A DNA stretch of 64,000 nt from Isoetes taiwanensis (Eukaryota; Streptophyta; Lycopodiopsida; Isoetales; Isoetaceae), in the NCBI GenBank assembly GCA_021234155.1, contig JAJEKV010000038.1:8973458-9037457 (forward strand), written 5' to 3'. The position numbers were made by a program, and so were the translations under genes. Position 1 is the first letter of the stretch, and each line of letters begins with the position of its first letter. Of the stretch, positions 47,710 to 59,239 are shown piece after piece. Under the pieces are notes generated by a model. The model searched no databases. It saw only the letters and a list, made by a program, of their open reading frames with translations, and was not told where the DNA came from.

Positions 47710-48560
47710 ATTGTAGAATAACTTTAGGCTGGATATTGATTATAGATGAATAACAACATATTATGAACTACATATCATGGTCTTGAATAGTAAATATATG
47801 TCTAATTGTTGGACTACTTGTATGAAACAAAATGTCCAATAATAGTTTGGAAACTAGAAAGTTGTTGTTCATCACATGGCAATAGCCATATCTTAACCTG
47901 TATTCATGGAAGATAAATTGTGTTAGATAATTATCATGGTATAGATCACTTTTTGGTCTCTATATACCTATCCTTTCCACCACACCACCTGTGAAATGGT
48001 TGTGTATCATAGTCAATGTTAAGAAGACTATGGCCAGAAATGAAATGATTGTTATTAACCTTCTTGGCTGTGTCATTTTTTTGGGAAGCAGTATGTTGAT
48101 TTGGGCATCAGATCAAAGAGAAATTCGTACTCTATCTAAGCCGGTGCAAAAATGGAGCTCAGAATACCTTCATTCAGACAAGGAGATGGGAGCCATTTAA
48201 TATTCTGATATGGGACAACACTATCCAGGTTTTTCTAGACTAATATTAACTTCAGAATTTTATTTCTTATCTGTTTTTCGTTCTAACAACATTCCACATA
48301 TATTTTAAGTGGTCATGTTAGACCTTTATCGAGTTTGAAAATCTATGTTATTTTGTTTCATTGGCGAGGGGAATATAAATCAAGGTGTTGCTATATCGTG
48401 TCCCCTTTTAGTGAACATGGCAAACTTATTAAGTGAGTGCCATAGAATAGAATAATAGAATAGAATACATTTTTTAAAGTCCATGAAGAGTAAGGATAGT
48501 TTTAATTGACATAAGTCTTTCTGAGTCTACCTAATGAAACTGTTGTATATGATGTTATAA
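47710..48560. other. No gene recognised
   Basis: AT-rich sequence with a small minus-strand LINE-tail scrap (AATAGAATAGAATACATT...GTCCATGAAGAG) at about 48440-48490. Confidence 0.4.
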
Positions 48561-48569
48561 ATCATGTAA

Positions 48570-49310
48570 TGTTCATGCTACATAATGCATGCGTGCTTTT
48601 TGGAAGACAATCATTATAATATAGTTATAAAAATGTCACATAGAAATATCCTAATTGTGAGTGCTATGCTTACAAAGCAACGACAAGAATTTCAACTCTT
48701 ATGTCATGTGCATTAACGGCAAGCAAACGAATCATAAGCTGGTGATATTTTAATTAATGTTGTTGCTAAATCGTGTCTCCTTCTTGACAACATGTTAAAA
48801 ATTAGAAACAAAGCTTTTCCTTCTAAAATAGGACCACTTGTTGAAGTTCATCTAGAAAGATAATTTAAATCATTCCACAAAATTACCACTAGCATTAGCA
48901 TTATCTTCTTCTTGGTATTCTTTTAATATTTGGTTCTTGTGTTTGGTGACGGGGCCTAGTCCCCAGGTTTTAGATGGGCTGTTGCCCTTGCATGTGCCGT
49001 CCCATAACCCGTTGGGTTCCAGTGGACGTAAAAATTCATCTTATCTTATCTTATACAAGTAATATCTTTTACTTGAGTCAGAGTAGAAGTTTGAGAATTT
49101 AATTATTGGAAGAATGAAGTTTCTTAACAAAAAAAAAGGGTGCAAATGTCCCTATGCCATGTACATACATTGGAGATAGTGCTCATGATAACTTATTGAA
49201 TAATTAAGTTTTGACCTTGGCACTTTCTTTTAGTCGATGGTATGTTAAACCATTAAAGGACTTGCCACATTTGGTTTTCGATTGCCCGTGACAAGTCGAA
49301 CATAATGGAT
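48570..49310 (+). repeat. Dispersed repeat family X, copy 1, with a LINE tail inserted
   Basis: Matches 58720-59200 and then 60684-60745 in order: GAAGACAATCATTATA, TAATTGTGAGTG, TTAATGTTGTTGCTAAATC, TACAAGTAATATCTTTTACTT, CCATGTACAT.CATTG and CACAT.TTGGTTTT. In this copy a LINE 3' end (48941-49054) interrupts the match. The other copy is interrupted by an L1-type LINE. The family is unclassified and non-coding. Confidence 0.8.
48941..49054 (+). mobile_element. LINE 3'-end insertion with TCTTA tail
   Basis: Hairpin 2 here is AACCC-GTT-GGGTT (49006-49018), with other bases than the GACC/GGTC stem elsewhere but fully paired. It is followed by CCAGTGGACGTAAAAA and three TCTTA units. Hairpin 1 is poorly preserved. 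Confidence 0.7.
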
Positions 49311-49800
49311 TGTATTTAGGTTTAGGTCATGTAGGATCTTGGTCATTGAAAAGAGGAAACTTGAGACTCTAGACACGAGAACCATGCAGAAACTTTCAAA
49401 GGTTAATAAGATTTAGGTACCGCAAACGTAGGGGTAGTATCTATTATAATCAATGGCTAAGCATATTAGCTTCTCCAAACCTAGAGATGTTATGAAATTA
49501 TGTCAATGACTAAATTGATAAAAACATAAAGAATATCTACTAGACATATTATCTAGTTATATTTAGTCAGTCCCTGGAGTTAAAAAAGGGGGAAGGGGGG
49601 GATACTAAAGCATCACTATATTTATTATATCTCTATGTTGAAAATAGTATGTTCATCTGTTACTCTCCAAAATGCTAATTTCCATCCTTTTTCCTTTCTA
49701 GTAGTATTGCTTAAGTCGAGCTTTCTTTGTACACTCTATTCCTCAACCACACACAATAAAATACTAGCTTTCTCAAGGCACCCTAACAACTTCTAACTAT

Positions 49801-50147
49801 AACACTGTTAAATTAGAATCCCCCTGAAACCCCCTTTAGTTTGGGTGCATATTCACACGGGGGTGACTCCGAACATCGAGAGCTATTGGATGGGCATATT
49901 TGTAAGTTATTCCTCAATGTAGACCGTAGATAGAATTCCTCGTTTGTGGGATATGCTCTTTCAAACTTTTATATATTGTATAACAAGTTTTGCAAAATAC
50001 TATAAGGTAAAAGCAATATACTAAAGGGTGTTGATTTTATACATGTATTATACGATTTTAAGGGCTCTCGCTGCTCTACGTCACCCCCTGTGTGAATATG
50101 CACCCAAACCAAAGGGGGTTTCAGGGGGATTTTAATTTAACAGTGTT
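49801..50147. mobile_element. MITE with ~50-60-bp terminal inverted repeats
   Basis: The left end starts AACACTGTTAAATTAGAATC and continues through CCCCCTGAAACCCCCTTT and GTTTGGGTGCATATTCACA. The right end (50081-50147) is its reverse complement with few mismatches. The 347-bp element has no coding capacity and a relative at 1313-1575. The CACTG-like edge could suggest a hAT or CACTA parent, but I found no clear target-site duplication, so the superfamily is open. Confidence 0.85.
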
Positions 50148-50289
50148 GAATGTAATAGTTTGTGTTAACTTAAAAAAAAAATTTGGCCCCTTCGGGCCTT
50201 GCGAGTTGTCTAAGAGTTAATGAACATAGTAGAATATCTGCATGGCCAACAAGAAAAAAGAGAGAGAAGTATAAATGCTTTAAAAGCAA

Positions 50290-50512
50290 CTACAATGATA
50301 CAATAGAGAATGACTTGGAGACCATTAATAAAAAGCATCCTGGTAGGATGGATGACATCTATAATGAACAGATTAACAAAAAGCATTCTGGTAGGATGAA
50401 TGAATCATCAGAGAATGACTTGGAGACCATTAATAAAAGCCATCCTGGTAGGATGAATGACATATAATGAACAGATTAACAAAAAGCATTCTGGTAGGAT
50501 GAATGACATCAT
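50290..50512 (+). repeat. Two-level minisatellite with an open reading frame
   Basis: AAAAGCAT.CTGGTAGGATG recurs four times, about 50 bp apart, inside a larger ~110-bp repeat that starts GAGAATGACTTGGAGACC. One frame (50183-50467) stays open and encodes the repeated peptide INKKHPGRM. The order suggests a short unit that doubled and then doubled again. Coding is uncertain. Confidence 0.8.
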
Positions 50513-50869
50513 TAACTAGCATGTAATCTTATTTATCCATTTTGCTGCATCTAATAAGGTTTAGATGCTCGTATGACTTGTAATACGACAAAATGAATAA
50601 ATAATAACGATGATGATTGCATAATATGAAAAACACAAATGAAACCTAAATTAAATACTAATGTACTAATAAAGACTGGATGAAAACATGAGAGAAAAGG
50701 CTACAAAGGGATAAGGGAGCAAGAGAAGAAGGAATTGGGGCAGCAGGGGTAGTAGAAGGACAGGTAGAGAGTAGATATAGAACGCACAGCAGAGAGAGGC
50801 AGGAATTGATGCAAATCCATGGAAGCAGAGGCTATAAAAGCAGGAAACTACGAGCAAGATTGCATGCCG

Positions 50870-51090
50870 GAGGCGGTAACCATAGTGGCCGAAATGTACG
50901 ATCCCAATTATGGGACTGAAGTAGAGAGAGGACCACCTGATTCTAGACACCTTGGAAATATTACTATAAGGGCTTTCCAACGCACCAAAAATCGCTCAAA
51001 ATGGACGCCCGAGGAGAGAGATATCTGAGATTGAAGCAGGGCTAAAACCAGCGATAATCATGAAGGCCAAAATGGATGATCCCAATTCTG
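50870..51090 (+). repeat. Repeat family Y, part before the inserted LINE
   Basis: CC.A.GCACCAAAAAT.GCTC, AAATGGAC, CGAGGAG and GATTGAAGCAG occur in the same order at about 55094-55165. CGATCCCAATTATGGGACTGAAGTAGAG is itself repeated at 50899 and 51076. LINE copy C separates this part from 54693-55600. Confidence 0.7.
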
Positions 51091-51093
51091 GGA

Positions 51094-54000
51094 CTAAAGT
51101 AGAGAATAGAATAGAATATGATTTTATCGCCCCACGGAGACCAACCGCCTATGGGACCCAAGTACAAAGAGAGAGCAAAGCAGCGATTACTACTTCGGAT
51201 TAAAAACCCTCAAGAAGGGTTTTTGGGAAAAACCTTAGTAGCAATAAGGATGCCGACATACTACACGCTTATATACATAATCACAAGTACAGTGAGGTTA
51301 ATGCCGGACGGGGGCATAACCGAAGTTAAAAGATCCATTACCTCCGGAGGTACGATCCCAACAAGCCTGCAGGCAGATCGCGGCTTATATAGCTCATGCA
51401 AGGCCCGATGGGCATTAACTAACCGGCATACCGAGCCCTGATATACTTCAGTTGGACGGGCCCTGAGGGCGTGACTTTTCATCCTCAATGGCCGCTGGGA
51501 CAAAGATTGGAGACTACGCCCTCACGGCTCCCAAATCCATCTCCCCGCCTCAACGCGGAGGTGGTGTGCACTGCGCGAATGGAAGCAATCACCCCCGCCA
51601 TTGGGTAGATGGGTGCAATGTAGTGGTGTGGGCCCTCGTGAGCATGGGATTAATTTTATCATTGCCGATAATTTGCCACCTTGACATGTGATGTGGCCTC
51701 TCAGATCCCAAAGCTTGGCCACAAGCATCCAAGCACTTGCTTCAAGGTTAGCATCTTCCTTCGGTGTTATACCGGGTCCACATCGTGTGCCCGCACATTC
51801 CATAGCAGAACCACGGGCTTGCTTGTCTTTTCAGCTTTGAGTCGCCAAGGGCCCATCGCAATTTGCCAAAGCAAGGTTGGGCATTGGGGCTTCATCCATA
51901 GCCACCACCTTTTCCGAAGTAAATAATGTGAACGTTCAATCATTGCCCTCTGTAATGGAAGGAAGCTTTGTCTCCTCGAGCAAGATCTGACATGGGACCG
52001 TGGATTTCACTCTGACTGCTTGGGGCCAAGAAGGCCTTAAAATACTGCTCTAGATCGTTCCAAGTGGTGAGGGATATCACGGCCCCCCACGGACACGCCC
52101 CATAGAGAGGACCGGTTCAACCAATTTTATAACAAGTGTGCCTGGTGACCCCATGCATCGACTACGCCTGACATCATGTTGTTTTGCATTGCAGACGAGG
52201 GCTTTCGGCCCCTGCGGTGACCCGTAACCCACGGGATGGATGCATCCCAGTGTGTGGTAGTAGAAAACTCAATGCCCAAATACTTTAAGATAACAGCCAC
52301 CTCCACTACACCGCGTGGTAAGTGAATGAGGGAAAGGCGTGGTCTTAGGGATGATGGGTTTGGTGCCACCCTTTGTCTTGGCCAAGTTAACTCTCATGTC
52401 GGTGAATTGGCAGAAAGTGTCCAAAGCATCCAGTGGTTGCATGTATGGGTATATGCGAAGCAGGTCAACATCATCAGCATATATATGAGTTGTCGGATTA
52501 TATGGTGCATCAACTGGCGCCTCTCCCAGGATTTTCATTAGCCATTCTATTTGGTCAATGTACAAGCCGAAGAAAATCGGGGATAGAGGGCAGCCCTGGC
52601 GCACCCAATGCTACTAACAACCCGGGCTCCACAATTGGTGTGAGGCAATAGGAGCAAGCCTCGTGATAGTACATATATAGCATTCGCAAGTCGTGAGGGT
52701 CCCTATTCGTCTCAATCTATCCCACAACTTATCCCCAGGCACTTGTCAAAAGCCTTTGGCAAACTAATACAAAAGCAACAAAGCATGTGACTCTCAAGGC
52801 CGATTCGCCATCCCTTCTGCGAGTGTTCGCAGAAAGAAGATATGGTCAATAAGAGAATGCCCATGAAGCCCCACCGCTGCGGAGAGCCCTCCGCATTCTC
52901 CATCCTCTCGCCCCAAAAGTGTCAATCACGCCAAGAACTCCTAGCAACTTGGCAAAGACAGAATCGACCATAATGGTACGAGAAGTTGGTCACCGTGGGG
53001 TCCCCCCGCTTTGTATATGGGAACAACTCCACCGGTAGTCCGCCATGGGGAAGCCTTCTTGCAATGCCCCGCTGGAAGAAGAAAGGCCGAGAACCTGGCA
53101 CCATTAGTCTCAGCCCACTTGAGAAGCCTCACCGCATACCATCCAAATCATCGGGCCTCGCTAGCGAAAATGCTGAGGCCCATTATGACATCCCCTTCAA
53201 GAATAACCGCTAGCCCGCTCATGAGGTACCGTGCCCGGCTTCCCATTGGGTCTACCGCCGCAATAATCCCACCCATGATGGGCAAATTTCCCTCTTTGCG
53301 CACCTCTCAAGACGGTTCTCCGGCAGGGCCATTTCTTCAAGAAGTAAACATTTAATATCCCGGTGCCTTAAAGAACATTTATGCAATTGTCTTGAGGAAA
53401 AACTTATTGAGCAAAAGCAGTTAAACTCATGTAATGGTGGGGTAAACCCTTGGCGGCTATTGTTTCAGTCCTCAAAGTTCGCCATCGAATCCATTAGGGA
53501 AGGTGATTGGTAGCCCCGTGGATCGCCGAGCGCCTCCCAAAGCATCCGGCCCCTACCCTCGGCGAGCCGCCCTTTCACACGGGCCGTTGAAGTGTGGGGA
53601 GTTGCATCATCTCTATAGCTCATGCTCAAGCATCCTCGCGATAGAATCGTCGCACGATCATAGTAGGCACGCAACCGTGGTACATGGGGTATTGGGGCAA
53701 CGGGTGCTCGGTTGGCTCGCCAATCTATATCGCAAGAAGAAAGGTTGATGGTCTGAGTCTTTTCCTCGCCGCCACCGCCCCATTATGCATGCGTGATTGT
53801 AGGCATTGCTCGTCATAAAGCACGAATCCACCACACCGGGTTTTTTTTCTCCCCGCCTACAAGTGAAGCGGCTGGAGGACGGCCAAATAGCCCCATTGCA
53901 AATGACCAAAGCCAAAGAAAATGCAAAGAGTAAAGAAATGGCCATACCGTGTAACCCGGCCGGCTATCCGACGCCTTTGGCCAAACCATTCAAGGGGTCC

Positions 54001-54690
54001 ATTTGCAACACATCCTCGCCTAGAGGTGAAAATTTGGGATCTCGATATCCGCCCTAGGGCGCGCATTGAAGTTAAAAAAGCAACATGACCTTGCCCAATT
54101 GTTCAGACTAACGTGTCATCATATAGATCGACATAGGGGCTCCTGCCCCGCCCACATCCGCGTGGTAAATGTTTCAAAGATGGAAGTAGCAAGCCGCCAC
54201 AAAGAGAGGGCATCATCGCCGTTTCCGCACTCGTACCGCCACTGTGTATTCATAGCCCGGTCGCCTTTGCAATGGAGACCGATGGGGCCAAGGCCGTCCG
54301 TAGTAACATGCAATTCTCCGCGGTCCTCGCTTCCCCTGCACTCATTGAAGACGGAGTAGCGGGTATCCCCGCAAATCGTAGCTCAGGACTAAAGATGTTC
54401 CCATGTTTCCATGAGGAAGATAAGGTCCATGTCCATGGCGACGAATTGAGATCACCCCCTTCTGCCATGGAAAGCCACGGCTGCACCTGTGATAACACGC
54501 TGAGGCACGATCCCTATTTAGTGGCATGCGCCACTTCAGTCCCAGGTAGTGGTGGTCCTGTGGGGAGCGGAAGATGTGGATGCCTCAGCCGCCGGGCCCC
54601 CCGGAGGGGACCTCCCAGGCCTGGAGTGCCCAGATCCCCGGCTTGTCACCACCCTCGCATCCTTCCCCCACTCAGCCCCAGCCGCCTCCA
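51094..54690 (-). mobile_element. LINE copy C, endonuclease-like and RT regions, decayed
   Basis: The longest LINE here. From about 54560 downward on the minus strand, broken frames include DLIFLMETW (an endonuclease-start-like E-T-W), then CNGAIWPSSS-type anonymous sequence. GVVPIYKAGG lies near 53030 (RT finger region). RQGCPLSPIFFGLYIDQIE and YADDVDLL (52604-52440) are RT boxes with the catalytic YADD intact. The 3' end (51094-51240) keeps hairpin 1 (AAAACCC/GGGTTTTT on the minus strand), a weakened hairpin 2 and the GAATA tail. Many frameshifts and stops. Clearly GC-richer than its flanks. It split repeat family Y. Confidence 0.78.
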
Positions 54691-54692
54691 TG

Positions 54693-55600
54693 TTCAAATC
54701 TTTATCTAATATTCCAGATACTTTGTCACAATCTCTCCTTTGGCCAAAAATCAAAGGCAAAAAAAAAGGTGCCACTCTACGCCAGAAATACTATTTAGTA
54801 CAATCAAAATAGACCACCAACCAAACCATATGAAAACCATATGAAAAGCATTCCAAAAAACACAAAGAAAACTCATCCGTTATTATGCTAGATATTCAGC
54901 GAGATGATCTCCATAGCATTTGGTTTACCATTAAAGAAGTTGTCATAGTTTTTGCTCGAAATGCAGGGTAAATCTTTTGACATTTGAATCTTTAACATAG
55001 TCATTTGAGCTGCTAAGACATGCTTACTGACATCAAATGAAAAGAAATGTCCAACAAGATACTATAATTGTGGTCTTAGACCATTTTGGTGGGCATATCC
55101 AATGCACCAAAAATTGCTCGAAATGGACACTCGAGGAGGGAGATATTTGCGATTGAAGCAGCGCCAAAACCCAAGCCAGTGAGTTGCGCCATCACCAAAT
55201 CATCCAAATCTTTATCTAATATTCAGATACAACCGCACAATCTCTCCTTTTTTCTAAAAATCAAAGGCAAAAAAAAGGTGCACCCTAGAAATACTATTTA
55301 GTACAGCCAAATGAATACATCAACCAAACCATAGCAAAATCATATGAAAAGCATACAAAAAACACAAAGAAAACCCCCTGTTATTATGCTAGATATTTAT
55401 TTACAAGAGATCTCCATAGCATTTGAGTTTACCATTAAAACGTTGTCATAGTTTTCAATAAATGCAAGTAAATCTTTGACATTTGAATCTTTAACATCGC
55501 ATTTGAGCTGCTAAGACATGCTTACTACATCAAATGAAAAACAAATTTTAACAAGATACAATTGTGGTCTTGACCATTTAGTGGGCATATCTTAATACAA
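54693..55600 (+). repeat. Repeat family Y, two direct copies
   Basis: Blocks such as CAAATCTTTATCTAATATT, AAATACTATTTAGTACA, TTATTATGCTAGATATT, TCTCCATAGCATTTG and GAGCTGCTAAGACATGCTTACT occur at 54693-55100 and again at 55205-55600, offset about 510 bp. Joined with 50870-51090 they look like tandem units of a satellite-like repeat. No coding capacity. Confidence 0.85.
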
Positions 55601-55640
55601 TCAATGTATATAATTATGGTCATTTATCTTAAAAATGCCA

Positions 55641-56215
55641 TCGATCCGAGCCCTCGGATCGACATTCTAGAAGGAGCGAGCATGCATGTCTTGCATGCAT
55701 GCATGCCTCTCTGGGAGATCGCTATATTAGGCGGGGTTCTTCATCAACGTCTCATCGGCGCTTCCTCTTCTCTCTCAGCAGTACCCTATTCTCTTTTCTT
55801 TGAAACCCACCCTCCCCCCCCTTAATTGTTTAATGTATTTGTCGTCTGGCACGCGTGACCAACCCCTCTATTTGAAGAGGTTTTTATTTTGTTGTCGCGT
55901 GGCACGCGTGATCAGCCCCTCTACTTTGGGAGGTTTGTTTTGTCACATTTGTTCTTGTGTAGGTGTTGTGCAGGTATAGGTTGGCAAGTAGCGGCGGCTT
56001 CGACTTCTCCATTCGTGGGTTTTTTTAGAGCAATTCTCGGCCTTACGTTTGTCCAAGCCCCTTGCCGAAGGCTTATCACTAGGGTTTTTCCTCGAAAACC
56101 CAAAAGGGCGGGGTTTTTTAATCCCGGTGATAAGCTTTCGGCAGGTACACAAACAAACATCTATTAGCATTGTATTTCATGGGGTCCAAGTTGTATAATT
56201 GGACGTTCCCTTTAT
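55641..56215 (+). mobile_element. Unclassified element: palindromic head, LINE-like structured tail
   Basis: It opens with a perfect inverted repeat, TCGATCCGAG-CC-CTCGGATCGA (55641-55662), then TATATTAGG (a TATA-like word near 55723) and a pyrimidine-rich leader. Two ~53-bp-spaced units (55840 and 55893) each carry CACGCGTG followed by a short hairpin. Near the end is the LINE-type structure: outer stem TGCCGAAGGCTTATCAC (56063-56079) / GTGATAAGCTTTCGGCA (56127-56143), inner AAAACCC/GGGGTTTT, and hairpin 2 GTCCAA/TTGGAC (56184-56204). It has no RT or protein frame. It could be a SINE-like parasite using the LINE machinery through the shared 3' structure. Boundaries are approximate. Confidence 0.5.
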
Positions 56216-56219
56216 TTTT

Positions 56220-57300
56220 CTTCATGGGTAGTTCGCATATGCACGGCTACACACTATCCACCATTGTAGAAAATCTGCTGAGATGAATGAGAAGCCTATC
56301 TATCGGGAGGTTTTTGTCGTTTTCATGCGAGCTCCTTCTAGAATTTGGCTATAGTTGCATAGAATTCCTCTTGCTAACTATGCTTTGGCTAAAGTTTCTA
56401 AGAAAAGAGGAGAATTTGCCAAACCTATAAGAGTTTTAGAGTTTTATTGAAGATTTTGTAAAATTGAACTAAAGCAAGTAAAATCTAGCTAAAGAAAGAA
56501 AAATTGTAGATACTTTGGCGAATCTTTCAAAATATTCAGGAGCCTCATTGATGTTTGGCTAATTTTTTTTATTTTATGAAATTTCTATCCTATAAAAAAT
56601 TGTCAAAAGCCTAATGGTGAAGCCCACTTTTTAGGGAAATGGCAAAGAATAATCACTAATTTATACCATCTGAAGGCACTCTCATTTTGTATGCTTTGTG
56701 TCTTTGATAATATACTTCTGAAATGCCTCCCTCCTGGAGTTTATCTCTTTGGGTCTTGCTTCACTCCTTAGTTGAGGCTGCAGGGTCCCATTTGACATAG
56801 GGTAGAATTCCAGGATATCTATTCAACAAAAAGCTGCCTTGATGATGGATAAGTGTTCTAGCACCTTCATTGTGCAAACTCAATCAAGACTCGCCATTAT
56901 AGTCGTGTGTAGAGAGAAGGTCATGAAGATAGAAGAAACATACAAAAGAATGCCTAAAGGCAGCTCTTTTCCAAAACTCTTCTCTAGACACCCGTGCAAT
57001 GAAAGGGCCACTTCTCTACTCCGAAACTACGAATTGACTCTACCAATCTATTGTGCAATAGTAATAGCTATAGAATTTCTTGATGTAGAATCCAACCATA
57101 TATTAGTGGCTCCTAGTTAGAGCTCCCTAAACTCTTCAATGCAGCTCGTCTAATTTAGTGGGGATGTGCAAAAAACCTTATGCTTTTGTAGACCTTATGA
57201 TCTTAAAAACGAATTTCATTTCATGATCTTGGTACTTTATTATCATATCCGGTTGCTATGAAAAAAAATTGTATGCCATAGAAAACAATGGCCACAAAAC
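56220..57300. other. AT-rich region, nothing recognised
   Basis: Short frames only (the longest, 56839-57120, plus, shows no family features). Confidence 0.35.
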
Positions 57301-57329
57301 AGAGCTATATGCCTGAAGCCATCAGTCGC

Positions 57330-58700
57330 ACGCGTTTTGGGCATTGATAGAGCATGTTCTCTTATATAGAGTTGAGATTTGGGCCAGGTGATATCCCCTT
57401 CCACCTAGATTGATCTGGAGTATGTGCAGAAGAGATTCTTAGCTCGAGCACTTGAGGTGAAGTCCACTACTCTCATATCAGATTTTGTTGTAGGAGACAG
57501 GTTTCTTACCCCTTCAAAGGGCCGCACTGGACTGGCATATCATCTACTTTTAGAAGGTAGTTAGTATGGGTGATGCTCGTCTCTCCAACCTTGTTTATAT
57601 CGTGGCACTGGGCCCACATCGCCTCAAAGCTTGCAGGATGGAAAGACAAACTCGATGGTTCTCCGAATGGAATGTCCAGGCACATAGGTGCATCTATGCC
57701 CAATCTGAGGAGGATCACAATCACTTGTGGCAATATCTTGATGCATGCTTCCTTAGCAAACTCTAGGATACGAGTGCATTGGCATAGGTTAAGACAACAC
57801 ATACCAGCAGCAAATCTTATGGTCACATGAGGCCCACATCGCTATCTACATGTACCTTTGCCCATGAAGAAACGTAGGTTTAGAGCTTTCATTCCCACGA
57901 GTGCACATTGCCTCCACATTGAGACATGTAGATGGACTCGGGAGGCATGCGAGGACAGAATTTGTCACTGTTACTAACTCGGAACCATCAAGGATGAAAA
58001 CCATGCTCTTCAGATCTATACAACCTTTGATCAAATCGGGGCATGATATGTTCAGTTGGTCTCGCCCAACCAGCCATTGCATGTGTTATTAGGCACACCC
58101 TCAGTGGGCATATTGAGATCATGCTGTTTTTGGTAAGTTGTGGGATCTTAGTGCTTTGGAAAAAGATCAAAACAACACGATACAAAAGCAAGATTAATCT
58201 CAATTGCCCAAGGCCCACAATAATATATGTTAGTACAGTTGCCCATGAAGAGGCTTTAAAGCAATTGCATCCATTCACTCTGATGTAAAACACCTCAGAA
58301 TTGAAAGATGCAAATGGGATTGTGAGCAGCGTGAAAACATGGTATGTCAATGTTGCCAGATAAGAGCCATTGAAGATGGATGACATACTCTTCAGAGTTG
58401 TCAGAGCACAATATGTTGTTGACTTGATTACACTTAATCAGCCACTATGTTCGCTCTTGCAGATGCCTGTAGTAATAGCATTCTCATCCTATATCCTAGA
58501 GGTTCTTGACACGCGAGGAATAAGTCATGCATCATCACATTGACATGTTCAAATCTACACAGTTTCTCCGCGAGTCTATTATTGCTAAGTGCTTTCCCTC
58601 AAAAAAAATTCGGGGTGGGGTTTTTGAAATTCTAGACAATAATGGTCTTGCCTTTATTGTCTCTTATAGACCTCATGGTCTCTGAGGAAGATAATGATTA
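57330..58700 (+). mobile_element. LINE copy E, C-terminal RT relic plus 3' end
   Basis: Broken frames near 57340-57560 follow the post-RT pattern of copy B (LLYS.E.WG, then LE.VQK.FL, then L..E..F.PLQ). The end at 58570-58690 has a weak hairpin 1 with outer stem ATTATTG (58578-58584) / CAATAAT (58637-58643) and a clear hairpin 2, GACC-TCAT-GGTC (58669-58680). The tail is ATTCAATTTAAT-like. More decayed than the other copies. Confidence 0.6.
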
Positions 58701-58719
58701 ATTCAATTTAATAATATAG

Positions 58720-59200
58720 TAACGTGCTTTAGGGAAGACAATCATTATATTGTAGTTATATAAGCGTGTGCAGAGGTAGCATTATCCTAATTGTGAGTGA
58801 TATGCTTAACAAATGAAGGACAAGAATGTCAATTCTTATGTATGTTCATTAACGGCAAAAAGAAACATAAGCTAGTGATATTTAATTAATGTTGTTGCTA
58901 AATCATGTCTCCCTTCTTCCAACATGTTACAAATTAGAAACCAAGTTTTTTAATCCCAAGGGACCATTTGTTGAGCTTCATCCATTTTATCTAGAGAGAT
59001 AGATGAAATCATGCTTTTATACAAGTAATATCTTTTACTTCATTCAACATAGAAGTTTGAGAATTTAAGTATCCGAAGAACGGCATTTCTTGACAAAAAG
59101 AAAAGGGGTGCAAAGGTATAACATATTGTCAATGTGCCATGTACATGCATTGAAGATAGTTCCTATGATAACTTATCATATCAAATATTTAAGTTATGTC
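58720..59200 (+). repeat. Dispersed repeat family X, copy 2 (left part)
   Basis: Aligns with 48590-49200 without the LINE-tail insertion found there. The match breaks after GATAACTTATC and resumes at 60684-60745 (CCATTAAACGAGTTGCC), on the far side of the L1-type LINE. Confidence 0.8.
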
Positions 59201-59239
59201 TATTTATGTCTATTGGGCATCCCTTTTTGGCATTGACAT

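Noticed and set aside
53465-54812. Many long frames on both strands
   Set aside because: Same GC effect inside LINE copy C and at its 5' edge; only the endonuclease-like and RT pieces were kept.
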